This document shows, piece after piece, positions 31,011-33,960 of a DNA stretch of 33,960 nucleotides. Origin of the DNA: Saccoglossus kowalevskii (taxonomy: Eukaryota > Hemichordata > Enteropneusta > Harrimaniidae); the NCBI RefSeq assembly GCF_000003605.2, contig NW_003113471.1, positions 81,708 to 115,667 of the forward strand, written 5' to 3'. A program made the position numbers and the translations under genes. The notes below the pieces were generated by a model. The model was not told the DNA's origin, did not search any database, and saw nothing but the letters and a program-made list of their open reading frames with translations. The stretch's first letter is position 1, and the number at the start of each line of letters is the position of its first letter.

Positions 31011-32085
31011 CTGCTGTGAAATATGCTCAAATGAAAGTATTAATACAAAAAATCTGTTCAACTTTAATTTACCATTGGAAAAATTACACAATAAATTTTG
31101 CAAATTTCTGTTAAAAGTTAATTGCAAAGCATCAAATATAGCTTGCCTTCTGAAATAAGGAAGATATCCTCTTGCCTTCTCAAACATTGTACAGACAATC
31201 AAATATTGGCTCAGAATTTCTGACAAACCATGCAAAACTTTAATCAATGAGGCCTTCAGACTAGGTAAAGATATGGATTCAAAGGGGATAATAAAATTGG
31301 GTGTCCCACGCTAAAAACATATTTTACATTCCAAACATGGACCATATGTTGAATAATTATTACATCCCCTGAGAGCAATCTAAAATCTATGTTCAAAAAT
31401 TATTTTAAAGAGACACTATATAACGATAACAAAGGTAAAAATCGCAAAAATAAGTTGAGAACTTATAGAATAATAAAACATAATTTTGATTTTGAAAAAT
31501 ACCTGGAAGATGTTAAAAATCCATCGCACAGATCGGCTCTAACTAAGCTAAGGATCAGTGCGCACACATTGCAGATTGAGGCAGGAAGATACATCAACCA
31601 AACAGTAGGAGAGAGAAAATGCCACTACTGTCAGGAAAAACAAATAGAAGATGAAAGCCATTTTCTATAAAAATGTTCTCTCTATGTCGATTTAAGAAAT
31701 AAGTTCCTCCATACCACAAAGGCCATTACAACAATTGACAAATCTGATATTGAAAACACTTTAGACATTCTAAACCCAAAAGATAAACAATCACTTATTC
31801 ATTTGGCAAAATATATTTTTGAGTGCTTCAATTTAAGAAATGACACCCATCAACAAAACAAACCAGCTGTTTTATAATTTTTATAATTGATATAACGCAT
31901 TAAGATACCTTTTCTGTTTTGTTTTTCTAACCATTCCTTGTTCCCCTGTTTTATTTTAGTATGTTTTCATTTTGTCTTCATTTGTATTTTGTCTTGCCAT
32001 TTTGTATGTATCTGAAACTTTATTGTAATTTAAAAATCCAGATTCTGAGCAGGATATGATTTCAATAAAGGCATTACATACACCA
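31011..32085 (+). pseudogene. CR1/Jockey-type LINE, C-terminal domain and 3' end
   Basis: Continues after the LTR with LPLEKLHNKFCKFLLKVN. Downstream, from 31389 to 31877, one frame is open except for a single TAA at 31668-31670: LRTYRIIKHNFDFEKYL, HRSALTKLRISAHTLQIEAGRY, then the zinc-knuckle-like KCHYC...DESHF-KC. These are the usual last domains of CR1/L2-like elements. An AATAAAG at about 32064 lies near the likely 3' end. Frameshifts upstream show it is inactive. Confidence 0.78.
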
Positions 32086-32089
32086 ACGG

Positions 32090-33290
32090 GTGAGCGAAGT
32101 TTTTTTTTGAACAGTGGGGGGGGGGGGCTTTTTATCATAATAATGAACTAGTGTATATGATGATTATGCTTGTGTTATGTTCACTTGACCATAAATTGTG
32201 TACTATACAAATGATTTCGAGTCAAATTAAATATACTATTACTATACTATGTTTTGTTGTGAAAGAATTTGGTCTCTCGGACCATGATTTTCACCAAACG
32301 AGTGTGCTTCGCATACCCGTATTTTAATTAATTAATACAATACTAACCACTGTCTGACAGGTTTGCCAGACCGATATTGTCTTGAAAGCTGAATTACCCG
32401 CATATCCACGATTTGGTTTTGTAATGGCGTAATGGGGGGGGGGGATAACCGTTTGAACACTAGTTTGGCATATAAACAGAAGTATTGTTGCACAATTGTA
32501 TTTACTAGTGGTGATTTTGTAAGGCTTTAACCGTGCGACACATACCTGTAATCACGTGATCGCCCCAACGACTGCATCAATTGGCTAGTCGCATGTTTAC
32601 TCTGCCACGCCTCAGAGATTTTAGGAGAGTGTTTGTAACACTTTGTAAGGGGGGAACGAGAGAAGTGGTCAGCGAGGGATTAGCTGACCGTTTGGATAAA
32701 TAAAGATGAACATCCGTAATGAACAAATGGAGACCCAAATTACTTCAACCTCGGAGCTAATGACATCCAGGAGAAACAATTGCCCAAATAGCAACGCGAT
32801 GCCAAGACGTTGACAAGATGAAGATTCTAGAAAACCTCAAAGGGATGAATATCGAATACAACCGGACAAAATCAGAAACAACACGCTACTAGAAATTGGA
32901 TCAATTATATCCATGCGAAACACAACAAAAAAGTTATTCAACTGACACATTGTAAAGAATGATGCAGATGAAAGAAGTTACGCCAATTAAAAACAATGAG
33001 GAAAATAAATTATTAGTATATTATGCAAAAAAAACGCCGCATACGTTAACGAACACAGTGCTTTACAGATGTAAACGGTATAACAATTGCTCTCGATATA
33101 GCAAGCACATGCCTGAATCAACGCCGATGAACCTTTTAAAAAAAAGTTAGTACGTTCAGTTTGTGTACCGTAATGCATGCTTCATATTGTCGAATTTATG
33201 AAAGTTTTTTGGTGCGATGTTTTGAATTAGGTTTCACGTGAACGTTTTGAACTGATCCCTATCACCGTTGCGACAAATATGGCACAGCAA
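32090..33290. other. no confident gene; G-runs
   Basis: Contains G-runs near 32115-32127 and 32436-32445. Opposed short ORFs at 32959-33150 (plus) and 32987-33178 (minus) are unrecognised. The part after about 32650 may be the 5' region of the gypsy element, but I see no gag or protease motif. Confidence 0.4.
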
Positions 33291-33295
33291 CACCG

Positions 33296-33471
33296 CGAGC
33301 TGTAAGTTATGCTCGTAGGCCATTCAATCTTGTTAAACAGCGTTAGCCGTCGTGTGGGCAACTGAACGATTTCACTTGCATGCGTACGGCAAACAATTCA
33401 CTGTGACAACCGACCATAAACCGTTTGAACGCATATACAACAGTCCGAGTTCCAAACCGCGGCTAGGATAG
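33296..33471 (+). pseudogene. Ty3/gypsy RNase H fragment
   Basis: RAVSYARRPFNLVKQ, followed after a frameshift near 33340 by ALAVVWATERFHLHAYGK and TTDHKPFERIY. This is the RNase HI end of a Ty3/gypsy polyprotein (SYASR, LAVVWA, TDHKPLE motifs), ending in a stop at about 33469. In active elements it degrades the RNA of the RNA-DNA hybrid. Frameshift and stop show decay. Confidence 0.8.
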
Positions 33472-33550
33472 AGCGATAGACACTTACATTACAATTTAAT
33501 ATCCTAACTCACAGTCCAGACAGACCGACCGTGAATAGAAAATTACTGAC

Positions 33551-33960
33551 GAGTACTTGAATTGTATCACCTCGAACTCGACACCAAAGGCGTTAACAGT
33601 CGATGAAATCAAACTAAAGCTGATCCAAAGTTGCACGCAGTAACCATGGCCATTGACACATGGAAATGATATGAAAACACTCAGTCGAATAACGAAGTTG
33701 ATTGTGTGCTTGTGCGTTTTCTGCAAAAGATCAAAGTCATGTTAACGCTGACATCTACTGATAATATCATTCGGCGCAGATCGCAAATAATAATCCCACA
33801 AACCACCACAAGAACAAAAGATCAATCTCGCTCATGAGGGGCACCAGGGAGTAGTTAGAATGGAGCGTTTATTAAAAGAAAATGTATGGCTTCCAAACAT
33901 CGATAAATTGGTCTACAACTGCTCGACATGTCAAGCAGCAACATACTCAGCCAGCAGGGA
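33551..33960 (+). pseudogene. Ty3/gypsy linker and integrase N-terminus, cut by window edge
   Basis: The frame from 33551 reads STPKALTVDEIKLKLI, the linker typical of this gypsy group. From 33821 it reads INLAHEGHQGVVRMERLL, VWLPNIDKLV and CSTCQAAT, which is the HHCC zinc-binding head of integrase (His 33833 and 33842, then the Cys pair). Stops and frame changes separate the two blocks. The DDE core would lie beyond the window. No LTR of this element is visible inside the window. Confidence 0.8.

Noticed and set aside
30900-31247. 115-codon minus-strand ORF
   Set aside because: Antisense shadow crossing the boundary of the solo LTR and the LINE, without family signs.

Overview
Organism and character. 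This is eukaryotic, AT-rich DNA. It has a split gene with GT-AG introns, three kinds of decayed retrotransposons, dispersed non-autonomous repeats and long gene-poor stretches. The one clear host gene is a VWDE-like (von Willebrand factor D and EGF domain) gene. The retroelement types and the repeats carrying GACGGACGG tracts and a GTCCCC hairpin suggest a marine invertebrate such as a mollusc, another lophotrochozoan or an invertebrate deuterostome. I cannot fix the phylum. There is no bacterial gene organisation, CRISPR array or rRNA, and I could support no tRNA.

Layout. Bases 1-4100 are AT-rich with no supportable gene. Bases 4100-4740 are richer in GC and CpG, with promoter-like motifs and a perfect 11-bp hairpin. 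Bases 5069-5394 (minus) hold an exon-like ORF of unknown function, and part of it is duplicated at 6287-6418. Bases 7281-26292 (minus) hold the VWDE-like gene. I could phase 15 coding exons: D8C, linker, VWD, a conserved VWDE module, one EGF, a C-terminal cysteine module, a transmembrane helix and a basic cytoplasmic tail. All junctions agree in phase except one exon, which carries one extra base in a run of seven A (7807-7813). As printed, the frame stops before the membrane anchor. The first exon with start codon and signal peptide was not found.

Mobile DNA in and around the gene. An 8-kb intron (11600-19649) holds an L1/Tx1-type LINE antisense to the gene (about 11900-17100), itself split by a 621-bp solo LTR. 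Another intron holds a 1.05-kb modular element (9940-10990) made of roughly 140-bp hairpin-bearing units with a terminal palindrome. Relatives of its units lie in two further introns. Upstream of the gene are a frameshifted RecQ-like helicase fragment (27.9-28.4 kb, minus) and a CR1/Jockey-type LINE tail (30.2-32.1 kb, plus). That tail is split by a second copy of the same solo LTR. The right edge holds a broken Ty3/gypsy RNase H-integrase segment cut by the window end.

How it fits together. The host gene should make a single-pass cell-surface glycoprotein with a large cysteine-rich ectodomain. Everything else is mainly transposon sediment. The most informative observations are the twin solo LTRs with clean 4-bp target duplications that restore two reverse-transcriptase reading frames when removed in thought, the single-base frame break before the membrane anchor, and the repeated hairpin module.
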